Part shown: positions 27,261 to 38,300 of the stretch, piece after piece | Layout: each line of letters starts with the position of its first letter | Numbering within the stretch: position 1 is the first letter of the stretch | Assembly (NCBI GenBank): GCA_020638995.1 | Contig: JACKHM010000001.1 | Coordinates: 744,001-808,000 of the forward strand | DNA length: 64,000 nt | Source: Planctomycetaceae bacterium | GTDB taxonomy: Bacteria; Planctomycetota; Planctomycetia; Pirellulales; Pirellulaceae | Direction: 5' to 3' | The notes under the pieces: model-generated | The model's input: only the letters and a program-made list of their open reading frames with translations | Databases searched by the model: none | What the model was told of the DNA's origin: nothing | Translations under genes and position numbers: made by a program

Positions 27261-28631
27261 GTGAAGCGTAGCAGAAAAAGTGTGCGGTCGAAAGCGACTG
27301 CCGTGCCAGAATTGCGGTTCGAAGATCATCGGCTCACTTCGTTTGCTGGCTTGGTCGTGATTCAGAAGTTCTTTCAGGTGATCTCGTTCAACAATCGGTT
27401 GCACAAATGCTTCCGCCATCTGCCGTCAGGTAAGATCTACGGTCGTGGAACCCTCTTCATGCAACTTGTCGTCCATGTGCTGCTCGGCTATCGCGAACTG
27501 CGTGACGCCGCTCATTACCAAGACGATCCGTTGGTGCAGCGTGTCTTGGGGCTCAAGCAACTGCCGGATATTGCCACGATCAGCCGCATGCTGAAAGAAG
27601 CGGACCGGCAATCCGTCGACAAACTGCGGCAACTGTTAACCGACATGGTGTTGGAACGGCTTGGTTCGCTGGCGTTGCCGCGCGTTACGCTCGACTTTGA
27701 TGGTTCGGTACAGTCGACCAAACGCCGCGCCGAAGGAAGTGCGGTCGGCTTCAACAAGAAGAAGAAAGGATCGCGCAGCTACTATCCGCTGTTCTGCACG
27801 CTGGCTCAGACTGGCCAAGTGTTCGACTTCCTGCATCGCTCGGGCAACGTCCATGATTCGAACGGAGCCAGAGAATTCATCCTGCAATGCGTGCAGCAGG
27901 TGCGAGATCGTCTGCCGGGCGTCGTCATCGAAGTGCGGATGGACAGTGCGTTCTTCAGTGACGAGATTGTGACGGCGCTCACCAAGCAAGACATCCAGTA
28001 TACGATCAGCGTTCCGTTCGAACGCTTCGTCGAGTTGAAGCGGCTGATCGAAGGCCGCCAACGGTGGTCTGTGATGGACGAGGAGCGATCCTACTTCGAG
28101 ACACAATGGAAGCCGAAGTCCTGGCCACGTCGTTGTCGTTTCGTGATGTTCCGCACGCGTGCCAAGCAACAACAGAAGGGGCCCGTGCAGCTCGATCTTT
28201 TTGAGCCTTACGAGTACGGTTATGAATTCAAAGTCATCGTGACGAACAAGGACCTGACGGCAGCACATCTTGTCGATTACCACAGTGGCCGCGGTTCGCA
28301 GGAAGGTGTGTTCGGCGAACTCAAGACGCAGTGCCACATGGATTACATTCCCGTTCGCAAGCGTTGTGGCAACGAGACGTATTTGTTAGCGAGCTTGTTC
28401 GCCTACAATTTGATCCGTGACTTGCAAATGCAACTGGAGCCTCCGACACGCACAACGACTCGCAAGCGATCGACGTTGTGGCAATTCGAGCAAGTCAGCA
28501 CGATCCGCCGTACTGTCATTCAACGCGCCGGTCGACTTTCGACTCCATCGGGCAAGCTGATGCTAACATTCTGTACCGGCAAGAACCTCAAGCAACGCTT
28601 GTTGCAAATATTCGAAGCCCTCGCCACATAG
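27261..28631 (+). CDS. IS1380-family DDE transposase
   Basis: 456 residues, GTG start with AGAGG seven bases upstream. The likely catalytic triad is Asp147 (or Asp145) in TLDFDGSV, Asp228 in VRMDSAFFS and Glu353 in QEGVFGELK. The long region between the second Asp and the Glu, the C-terminal ETYLLASLFAYNLIRDLQ helix and the RTVIQRAGRL segment are typical of IS1380 elements. The N-terminus is basic (KRSRKSVRSK), fitting DNA binding. The frame is intact with no stops or shifts, so the element may still be active or be a recent arrival. Confidence 0.88.
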   Translation: MKRSRKSVRSKATAVPELRFEDHRLTSFAGLVVIQKFFQVISFNNRLHKCFRHLPSGKIYGRGTLFMQLVVHVLLGYRELRDAAHYQDDPLVQRVLGLKQLPDIATISRMLKEADRQSVDKLRQLLTDMVLERLGSLALPRVTLDFDGSVQSTKRRAEGSAVGFNKKKKGSRSYYPLFCTLAQTGQVFDFLHRSGNVHDSNGAREFILQCVQQVRDRLPGVVIEVRMDSAFFSDEIVTALTKQDIQYTISVPFERFVELKRLIEGRQRWSVMDEERSYFETQWKPKSWPRRCRFVMFRTRAKQQQKGPVQLDLFEPYEYGYEFKVIVTNKDLTAAHLVDYHSGRGSQEGVFGELKTQCHMDYIPVRKRCGNETYLLASLFAYNLIRDLQMQLEPPTRTTTRKRSTLWQFEQVSTIRRTVIQRAGRLSTPSGKLMLTFCTGKNLKQRLLQIFEALAT

Positions 28632-28654
28632 CAACTATTTTTGCAGCATTAGGG

Positions 28655-29106
28655 TCACCCCAACGATTCAGATAGCTCTCAAACAAAGAAAACCATGGCT
28701 CATCGGTATAATTGGAGTCGTTGGTGGTTACCCCGTAGATGGTTCCGAGAAACGCGATCAGATTGCTTCCCGATGCCGGCGCGCCCACGCCTCCTGAAAT
28801 AGAAGTGCCATCCGGTACGAAACTCCAAGTCAAAGTCGTCGGATCACCCTGCCCCAATCCTCCGCCGTTCGTAGCGGTAGCATTCCAACGATCCGTGTCG
28901 TTGAATTGGAACAGCCCGGGATACGCCGAACTCGGTGGTACGGGCGTAATCCCGTCGGAATCTAGCGAGGGCCCTGCCAGCACTCTCCGATCTTCGAGAG
29001 GCTCGAACAAGACCAAGCGTCTACTCGTGCGGCGATACACATTCTGAGTCCGCTTCGCGCGACTTCGTCCACGCGCAAACAATTGGCGCCGTAACCCTCG
29101 ACGCAT
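28655..29106 (-). pseudogene. N-terminal fragment of a giant exported protein, cut by the IS
   Basis: From the ATG at 29106 (AGGAG eight bases upstream) the product has an Arg-rich start followed by the planctomycetal motif LFEPLEDRRVLAG (residues ~33-45). A conserved stretch then contains FNDTDRWNATATNGGG, DPTTLTWSFVPDGT and IYGVTTNDSNYTDEPWFSLF, ending at ESYLNRWG near the IS end. In planctomycete relatives this segment normally leads into a matrixin-like metalloprotease, which is absent here. The frame runs on into the IS for ~20 meaningless codons. With the Calx-beta fragment at 23242-27018 it probably represents one broken gene that also lost its middle part. Confidence 0.75.
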
Positions 29107-29367
29107 GCGAGACTCCTAACGAAATGGACAAATGCATGTGAATCATTGGCATGATTCTCATACAAACGGGGTATTTTAGATCCTGTATGTTAACCGCATT
29201 GAGGTAGCTAAATCAACACTCACCCGCTCTATCATGTGGACATTCCATCACGTCAGAGAAGCCCGATTTTACTCGTTGTCTACGCTTCCGCCGCCCGCTT
29301 CTCGCCCGCCGCTGCTTAATGGCTTTTTTGGGCAGTCATCGGCTCGCAGTCGAAAATCACGCGATGC
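29107..29367. other. Intergenic region between the two giant paralogues
   Basis: 261 bases. This contains the promoter and leader of the disrupted paralogue, including its AGGAG ribosome site, and the 3' end of the 7001-residue gene's transcript. No additional gene is visible. Confidence 0.45.
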
Positions 29368-32300
29368 TCATAGCGTCCCTCGACATCTGACAACGTCCTC
29401 GATAATTGCATCTAGCAAGTCTTCGAAGTTGGGCTGCTCAGATGTCGCAACCGACGGCGACGAGTACTTGCCGATCAGCGGAATGGGCTCGGTCGTGCCG
29501 ACCGACGGAGCGAGGAAATCCCAGGTTGTCCCGGAGAATATCCGACTCGCTGGAAGCTCCTCATTCGGAGCGACCTCCTGATGAGTGTCGACATATTGGA
29601 TATAGCCAACATCTGGTAAAAGCCAGAACTCACGCGACCACAATGACCCGGCGTCGATCGCTTCGCCCTCTCCAAATGTTGCTCGATTATTGAGGAAGTT
29701 AATAACCTGTAACACATCGAGCGCCGCGACCACGCCGTCCCTACTCACGTCTAAGAACGGGCCTCCCCCGCCGGTGTTCAGCGGACGTGCCCCCTTGTCG
29801 TTTAGGTCATTAATGATGATCAGCGCGTCAAGCGCGGAGACGACGCCATCATCGTTTACATCCTGCGCGAGCCGCGAATTGTGCCATGGAAAGGCATTAT
29901 CCGCAACTTCTAAATTTGCTTCGCCGTTCACGTAGCCAGTTGCGCTCGCGACGAGCTGTACGACTTGAGTACCGTCTGACTCCTGGTCCGTTTGAGCCAC
30001 AACTTCGAAGCTGGCCGCCCTTTCTCCGGCCGGAATTATCACCGTCCTCGGCACCGTTGCTTCGCTCTCGTCGCTGCTCGTGAGCGACACGACCACGTCG
30101 CGCGATATATCTGTATTGCCCCGAGCAACTGTGGCTGTCGTGTGGCCGCCATTTTCTGATATTTGTGCATCGGCAACAGTTAAGGACAATGACTCGAAAT
30201 CAGTCACAGTCAAAGTTGCAAAGGCAACGTAGAAACCTGGGAGCTCCACGCTAATAACTGCTTGTTGATCACCGTCGAGCAAATCATCGTCAATGGCCGT
30301 GGCAACAATGCTAAGTCCCGCCCCATCACTCTGGATTGCTGCAATCAACTCAGTAGTGTCGCTGCTTAGAATGTTTGCACCCGTTAAATCAGCAGGAACG
30401 GTTGACGTACTGAGATGCAACGACCCGATCGCAGTTGCACCATTTTCGGCGACCGAAGCAGTCCCAAAGTCAATGAAGGCCCATTCAGCGTCTTCTACGA
30501 TCAACGTGATACTTGATGAAACAAAACCGTTGGCGACGGCTGATATTTCAACGGTCTGTGTACCATCTACGAATGAATCGTCGACGGCTTCAATATCAAA
30601 AGTCACTGACAACTGGCCGGCGGGAATCGTCACCTCTATCGGCACAACAGCTTCCGATGTATCACCGGAACTCAGCTGCACGGTCAAAGGATCTGCAAGC
30701 ATTGTGCCTCGCCGTGAAACCGTTGCCAGTGTTGTCACGACCCCTGCCCGCTCGCAATCAAGGCTAGGAAAGGACTCTTTCAGCGCCGCATCACATCCTT
30801 CCGACAAAACATTCTGCACGACCGAAAGTGACAGCGTTTCATAGTCGGTGACGTCGATTGTTGCCGAGCCTTTTACATAGTCATTGGCGAAAGCCGAAAT
30901 CACGACTCGCTGAGTGCCGTCCAATTGAGCGTCATCAACCCCTGTCACTGTAAAGTCGGCAGACGCGATCCCTGCCGGAATTTCGATCGTTGAAGGAACG
31001 ATTGCCTCGGTTGTGTCATCGCTGTGCAAGATAATTGTCAACGGCTGAGATAAATCGGAACTGCTACGTGTTACCGTCGCCGTCGTGGCCCCAGATTCCT
31101 CCGATATCGAATCCTGGGCGAAAACCAGATCCAATGCCTCGTAATCGGTGACCTGGATAGACGAGATTGCTCCGACGTAGCCGTTCGCCGCCGCAGAAAT
31201 CGTTACGCTTTGAGAGCCGTCCAGCAACTGATCGTCGACACTCCGAATCTCAAAGGTCGCGGAGGATGCTCCGGCCGCAATCTCCACCGTCGTGTCCACC
31301 ACCGCCTCGGTCAAGTCGTCACTCGAAAGCGTTACGATCAATGGTTCCTCCAAATTGGTGTTGCTCCGAGTGAGTGTGCCCGTCACCGCACCGCCAAACT
31401 CTGAAATACTTGATTGCGTCAGTTCGATTTCTAAGGACTCATGATCGATGATGACGAGTTCGCTCGTCGCAGGGACATATCCGTGGGCCTGTGCGGTCAC
31501 AACGATCGGTATGTCGCCCGTCAACAGCGAGTTATCGACTGGCGTCAACAAGAACGGATTCGACACCGTCAACCCTGCAGGGATGATCACCGTACCGGGC
31601 ACGACTAAAGACTCTGAATGGTCACTAGTGATGTTCACAACCAAAGGTGCATCCGTATTCATGTTGCTTCGCGCGAGATGAGCAAAGATTGCCACTCCGT
31701 TCTCAGCAATGCTCTCGCTAGAGAGAGTTAACGCGAGCGTCTCGTGGTCGGTTACTTCGATCGTCCCTATCGCGACCGCATAGTCGACAGCCTCAGCGGT
31801 GATCTGAACTGACTGCGGTCCGTCAAGAAGATAGTCGTCGATTGCGGTCAGTTGAATCGCTGCGGTGGCAGCACCGGCGGGAATTATCACCGTTGCAGGG
31901 ACTGTCAACTCGGACTCATCCGAACTAGTGAACGCTACCACCAACGGCTGAGCAAGGTTGACATTTTGGCGAGTGATCGTCGCTGTCACTACGCCCCCAA
32001 ATTCTGAAACAGCAGGTGAATCTATCGCGATCGTGAGTTGTTCAAGGTCGGTCACGTTCAAATCATCGCTGCCATCGAGATAACCGGTCGCCTGTGCGAG
32101 GATAGTTACCCGGTGTGGCCCATCCGCGAGCGTATCGTCCACGGCACTAATCAAAAACGAAACACTCCTTTGGTTGACAGGAATCGTGACCGTCGTCGGC
32201 ACAGTTGCCTCGCTCACATCGCTACTCGATAGCAACACCGTCAGCGGCAACCCTATGTCTGAATTGGATCGGGTCACCGTCGCCGACACGAAGCCATTCT

Positions 32301-35300
32301 GCTCGGACATTTCGTCGTCGGAGATCACAACGGAAAGTGTTTCGTGATCCAGCACACTCAGTGTTGAACTACCGCTCACGTATCCGGTCGCGGATGCGAC
32401 AAACGTAACATCCTGAGCCCCGTCGAGCAGAGTATCATCGACGCCCCGCACCACAATTGTCGACTCGGATTGACCAGCGGGAATTTCAATAGTGGCCACG
32501 GTTGTCGCTTCGGTTGAGTCGTTTCCGGCGATCGTAACGAGCAGCGGCGTGGCTAGATCAGAGTTATGCCGCCGAACTGTCGCCGTCGCCGAACCTCCAT
32601 TCTCCTGCAAATGACGAACGTCAAATGAGATCGACAATTGTTCGTAGTCAGCCACATCTAACGTGTCACTGCCGCTAACCGCGTAGGCGTCATGCGTCGC
32701 AACGATCGTCGCCGCTTGTGTTCCGTCGAGCAACATGTCGTCGATTGCCGTGATTTCAAATATTGCAGAAGCGGCACCAATGGGAATCTCAACCGTCAAG
32801 GGCACGCTTGCTTCGGTTGTGTCGTCGCTGAACAACTCGACCACCACCGACTGCGATAGGTCGCCGGTGTTACTGCGAGTCACCGTGCCCGTTGCAGTAC
32901 CTCCCTTCTCGCTAATCGAAGCCAGACTAATTGACAAGCCGAGCGTCTCGTAGTCGGTCACGTCCAGTGTCTCACTGGCACCCACGGCATATCCAGCGTG
33001 CATCGTTGCTATAGTCACTGCTTGAGTCCCGTCCAACAACGCGTCATCCACTGCCGTGATCATAAACGTGACGGAAGCCCGGCCCGCAGGGATCTCGACG
33101 GCTTCCGGCACCGTGGCTTCCGAAGAGTCACCGCTAGTGATCGAAACCGTCAGCGCCGAAGACAAATCGTCCGTATTACTGCGGAATATCGTCCCAGTTG
33201 CCGACCCAGCATTTTCCGAAATCGACTCCACATCGATCACCATCGACAACGTCTCGTGATCGGTCACTTCCAGCGACTTGCTGGTACCCACGTACCCTGC
33301 GGCCGACGACGAAATCTTCACTGGTTGTGCTCCGTCCAATAACGCATCATCAACAGCGAGTATCTCAAACACGACCGACACGTCACCGGCAGCAATCGTG
33401 ACGGCTTCGGGTACCGTCAACTCCGAGACATCATCCACCGCCAACGCGACCGTCAGCGGCTGCGACAAGTCGTCTGTATCGCTACGTGTGATCGTGGCCG
33501 TTGCCGATCCACCACTCTCTGATATCGAACTCGCATCGACCTGCAGCGACAACGCCTCGTAATCCATCACGTCAACCATATCGCTGGCCGACACAAACCC
33601 GATCGCCGACGAGGTAACCGTCACCCTTTGCGTCGCGTCCAACAAGGCGTCATCAACGGCGAGTATGGAGAAACTCGCCGACGCATCACCGGCGGCGATC
33701 GTGACCGTATCAGGAACAGTGACTTCAGAAACATCATCGCTTGTTAACTCGACCGTCAGGGGTTGCGACAAATCGCCAATGTTGCTGCGAGTGACCGTGC
33801 CCGTCGCCGAACCGCCGTTCTCCGAAATAGAGTCGAGATCGATCACCAGCGATAACGATTCGTAGTCCAACACTTCCAGTTCAGCAGTCGCTGAGTTGTA
33901 ACCTGACACTGACGCTCCAAGCGTGATTGACTGCGCCCCGTCCAGCAACGCATCATCGACCGAATCAATTGCGAAACTTGCCGAAGCCTCGCCGGCCATG
34001 ATCGTGACGGTGGACGGCACCGCGAGTTCCGTGTCGTCGCCACTGGTCAAGGTCACCGTCACGGCATTAGATAAATCGTCGGCGTCGCTGCGCGTGACCG
34101 TACCAGTCGCCGTGCCGCCATTCTCTGAAATAGAACCCACATCGATTACCAGCGATAACGACTCAAAATCCTCCACGTCCAACGACGATGCGACAGCAAC
34201 ATATCCGGTCGCTGAGGGCGAAATAGTAACCGACTGTGTTCCGTCCAACAGTGCGTCATCGACGCCAATTATCGAAAAACTGACCGATGCATCACCAGCA
34301 GCAATCGTAAGCGTCGTGGGCACCACAAGTTCGCTATTGTCGTCGTTTCCCAATGCGATCGTCAGCGGTTCTGTTAAGTCGTCGATGTTGCTGCGTGTTA
34401 CCTTGCCAAATGTAAAACCGCCAAATTCAGAGATTGAAGTAACGTCGATAGTCAGCAGTAACAACTCGTGGTCAGCCACGTCAAGCGAAACCTGATCACC
34501 GCCATAACCTACCGCTGCAATCGAAATGGCGACTGATTGCGGACCATCCAAAAGCGCGTCATCTACTGCCGCGACCGTAAAGGTCGTCGATGCTTGGCCT
34601 GCGGGAATGTTCACAACGTCAGGAACAGCCACTTCGGAACTGTCATCGCTCGAGACGGTGACTGTTAGCGGTTGCGACACGTCATCCCAGTTGCTACGAG
34701 TAATCGTGGCGATGGCGGTGCCACCAAATTCGGAGAACGATGTCGCATCGATCGCAATCGAGAGCGTTTCGTGATCAAAGACCTCAATGCTGCGTAGACT
34801 CGATTCGTAGCCAGGCGACGATGCGGTGATTGTAACATTCTGAGTCCCATCCAAAAGATTATCGTCAACGGCAGTCAGCATGAACGAAACAGAAGTACTG
34901 CCTGTTGGAATGGTTACGGTCTCGGGAATAGCAAGCTCGGAAGTGTCTCCGTTGGATAGATAAACAACAAGCGGCGACGAGAGATCGTCTAAATTACTAC
35001 GGCTCACAGTCGCGACCGCGGTCGCTCCATTCTCTGTGATCGAAGCCGCTCCGATCACGAGCGTCAACAATTCATGATCAATTACGTCCACAATCGCCTC
35101 GCCCGGCACATATCCTACTGCCATCGCCGTAATCTTCACGGGCTGCGTTCCGTCCAATAGATCATCATCTGCCGCAAAAATCGCAAAGCTCGCTGAGTGC
35201 TGCCCTGACGGTATTGTCACAGTTGTTGGGACGGTTGCCTCAGATGTATCGTCACTTTGCAAATGAACTGTCAGCGGAGACGTCAGATCATCGACGTTGC

Positions 35301-38300
35301 TTCGCATCACGGTTCCGGTCAATGTCCCATTCTTCTCCGACATCGAACTTACTGCGAATGCCACCGTTAGCGTCTCCAGATCGGTCACTTGGACGTTGAC
35401 CGCGGCGGACGCGTATCCCGATGCCGAAGCATCGATCGTGACGTTCGTGGTTCCGTCGAGCAACTTGTCGTCCACAGCAACAATCGTGAAAGTCGTCGAC
35501 GCCTGGTTGGCTGGGATCGTAACACTAACAGGCGTCGTTATTTCGCTGGTGTCGCCGCTCGCGAGCGAAACAATCAAGGGCAGTCCGAGGTCATCGGTGT
35601 TGCTGCGGGTCAGAGTTGCCGTAGTGCTCGCTCCGGACTCTGAAATCGTGGAGTCTAGAGCCTGGAGAGATAGAGACTCGTAATCGTCAATTTGAATTGA
35701 ATCCACTACGGGTATGTAGCCCGTCGCCAGCGCGGTCACGGATACCGTCTGAGGCCCATCCAATAGGTTGTCGTCCACCGCGGTAATCGTAAAGCTTGCG
35801 GATGTTTCATTCGCGGGAATCGTTACTGTGTCGATGACCACCGCTTCCGTCGAATCGTCGCTGACCAAACGGACGACGAGAGATTGTGAAAGGTCGTGCG
35901 TGTTGCTTCTACTGACAACCGCCATCGCGGAACCACCGGCTTCCGACACGGCAACCTCGGCGATAGCCAGTTCGAGCATCTCGTGATCGGCGATGTCGAT
36001 GCTGGCGGATCCGGATATATACCCATTCGCCGATAGACTGATCGTGACGTGCTGTGTCGCATCAAGTTGATCGTCATCGATCGCCGTGATGGTAAACTCC
36101 GAAGCGGTGGAACCTGCTGGAATCGTCACGAACGCGGGTACCGACACCTCGGATGGATCGTCATTAAAGATGGCAACCACCAGCGGTAACGAGTTGTCGC
36201 TGTTACTACGAGCCACAGTACCTATCGCCGTACCACCGCTTTCACTGATCAGCACTGCGTCGATCAAGGCGTCAAGTGTCTCGAAATCGGTCACGTCGAG
36301 CGTGTCGCTACCGTCGGCGTCATAGTCGGTGTGTGTCGCCCTAACCGTCACGGTTTGCGTTCCGTCCAACAACGCATCATCTGCCGCCATAATCGTGAAG
36401 GTCGCGGACGCCGCACCTGCAGGGATCATAACCGTCGGCAAAACGAGTACTTCAGTAGTATCGTCGCTAGAAAGATTGACCGTCAGGGAGGACGATAGAT
36501 CGCCAATATTGCTGCGTGTCACGGTGCCAATCGCCGTCCCTCCGTTCTCGCTGATCAAAGCCAGATCGATCGAGAGACTGAGCGTCTCGTAATCCCTCAC
36601 ATCCAAGGTATCACTGACACCGGTCACATAATCGCCGTGCGAGGCGATAATCGCTACCTCTTGCGTTGCATCGAGTAGATCGTCGTCAACCGCGGTGATC
36701 ACGAACGTCGCTGCAGCTTGGCCCGCCGGGATTTCGACGGTGACTGGGACGGTTGCTTCTGAGCGATCGCTGCTGGCAAGTGCGACCGTTATCGTGGACG
36801 CCAGATCGTCGGTGTTGCTGCGAGTAACGATGCCCGTCGCTGTCCCGCCATGTTCGCTGATCGAAGCCCGATTGATCGAAATATCGAGCGTCTCGTGGTC
36901 GGTCACATTGAGCGCGTGGCTACCGCCGACGGCATACGCGGCATGTGCTGCTGTGATGGTCACCGGGCGAGTCCCGTCCAGCAGGTTGTCGTCCACTGCG
37001 GTGATCGTAAAAGTCGCGGAGGTTTGGCCCGCGGAAATCTCGACGGCGACTGGGACCGTAGCCTCCGAAAGGTCGTTGCTGGCGAGTGTGACCGTTATCG
37101 CAGATAGGTCGTCGCTGTTACCGCGAGTTACGGTTCCGATTGCAGTCCCGCCATGCTCACTAATCGAAGCTGCATCAATTATCAGGCTCAAAGTTTCGTG
37201 ATCGGTCACGTCTAGCGTATCGATGTCACTCATCGCATACTCTACGTGCGTAGCCGTCACAGTCACTGTCCGCGTCCCGTCCAACAGCACATCGTCAACC
37301 GCCGTAATCGTAAAGGTTGCGCTGGCCGCATTCGCGGGAATCACGACGGTTGGAGGCACTGTCGCCTCACTGCTGTCACTGCTCCACAAGTGGACGATAA
37401 GTGGTTGCGAGAGGTCATCCGTGTTACTTCGAGTCACGGTCGCGTTTGTCGCACCTCCGGCTTCGCTGATCGAATCGGCATCAATCGACACACTTAGCGT
37501 CTCGTGATCGACTACGTCCAGCGTATCGACGCCGCTCACCGCATAGCCCGCGTGCGTCGCCGTTACCGTCACCGTCTGTGTCCCGTCCAGGAGCGCATCG
37601 TCTATCGCCATGATCGTGAAGTCGACGGAAGCTGCATTGGCCGGGATCTCGACCGTTGGAGGAACCGTCGACTCGCTGGTGTCGCTGCTCAACAGATTCA
37701 CCGTCAGCGGTTGCGACAGATCGTCGGTATTGCTTCGCGTCACGGTCGCGATCGCCGCACCTCCGTCTTCGCTGATCGAAGCCGCATCAATCGACAAGCT
37801 CAACGTCTCGTGATCAGTCACGTCTAGCGTATCGCTGCCGCTAATCACGTAAGCCGCGTGCGTGGCGCTGATCGTCACCGGATGACTTCCATCCAGAACC
37901 GCGTCATCCACTGCCGTGATTGCAAACGTCGCAGAAGCTTGACCCGCAAGAATCGCGACGGTCGCGGGCACCGTCGCCTCCGTCGTGTCGTCGCTAAGCA
38001 GATCCACCGTCAAAGGTTGCGAAAGGTCATCCGTGTTACTTCGGGTCACCGTCGCCGTTGTCGTACCTCCGGCTTCGCTGATCGAAGCCGCATCAATCGA
38101 CAAGCTCAACGTCTCGTGATCGGTCACGACGAGCGTATCGCTGCCGCTAATCACGTAAGCCGCGTGCGTGGCGCTGATCGTCACCGGGTGACTTCCATCC
38201 AGAACCGCGTCATCTACTGCAGTGATTGTAAACGTCGCAGAAGCTTGGCCCGCAAGAATCGTGACGGTCGCGGGCACCGTCGCCTCCGTCGTGTCGTCGC

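Larger units (their letters stand above)
27019..28654 (+). mobile_element. IS1380-like insertion sequence
   Basis: One transposase gene is bounded by imperfect inverted ends. Reading inward, the left end is cactggagttgcataaaat and the right end is ccctaatgctgcaaaaata, about 12 of 19-20 positions matching with the common core g-y-tgca-w-aaa. Boundaries are good to a few bases. No convincing target-site duplication was found: the flanks are ttgaca on the left and gtcacc on the right. The element separates two pieces of a giant-protein gene on the opposite strand. Between the left end and the transposase lie two inverted repeats. Confidence 0.75.

Noticed and set aside
27005..28660. gtcac on both IS flanks as a target-site duplication
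   Set aside because: The two copies lie at different distances from the inverted ends (gtcac, then ttgaca on the left; gtcac directly on the right), so they do not form a proper duplication.
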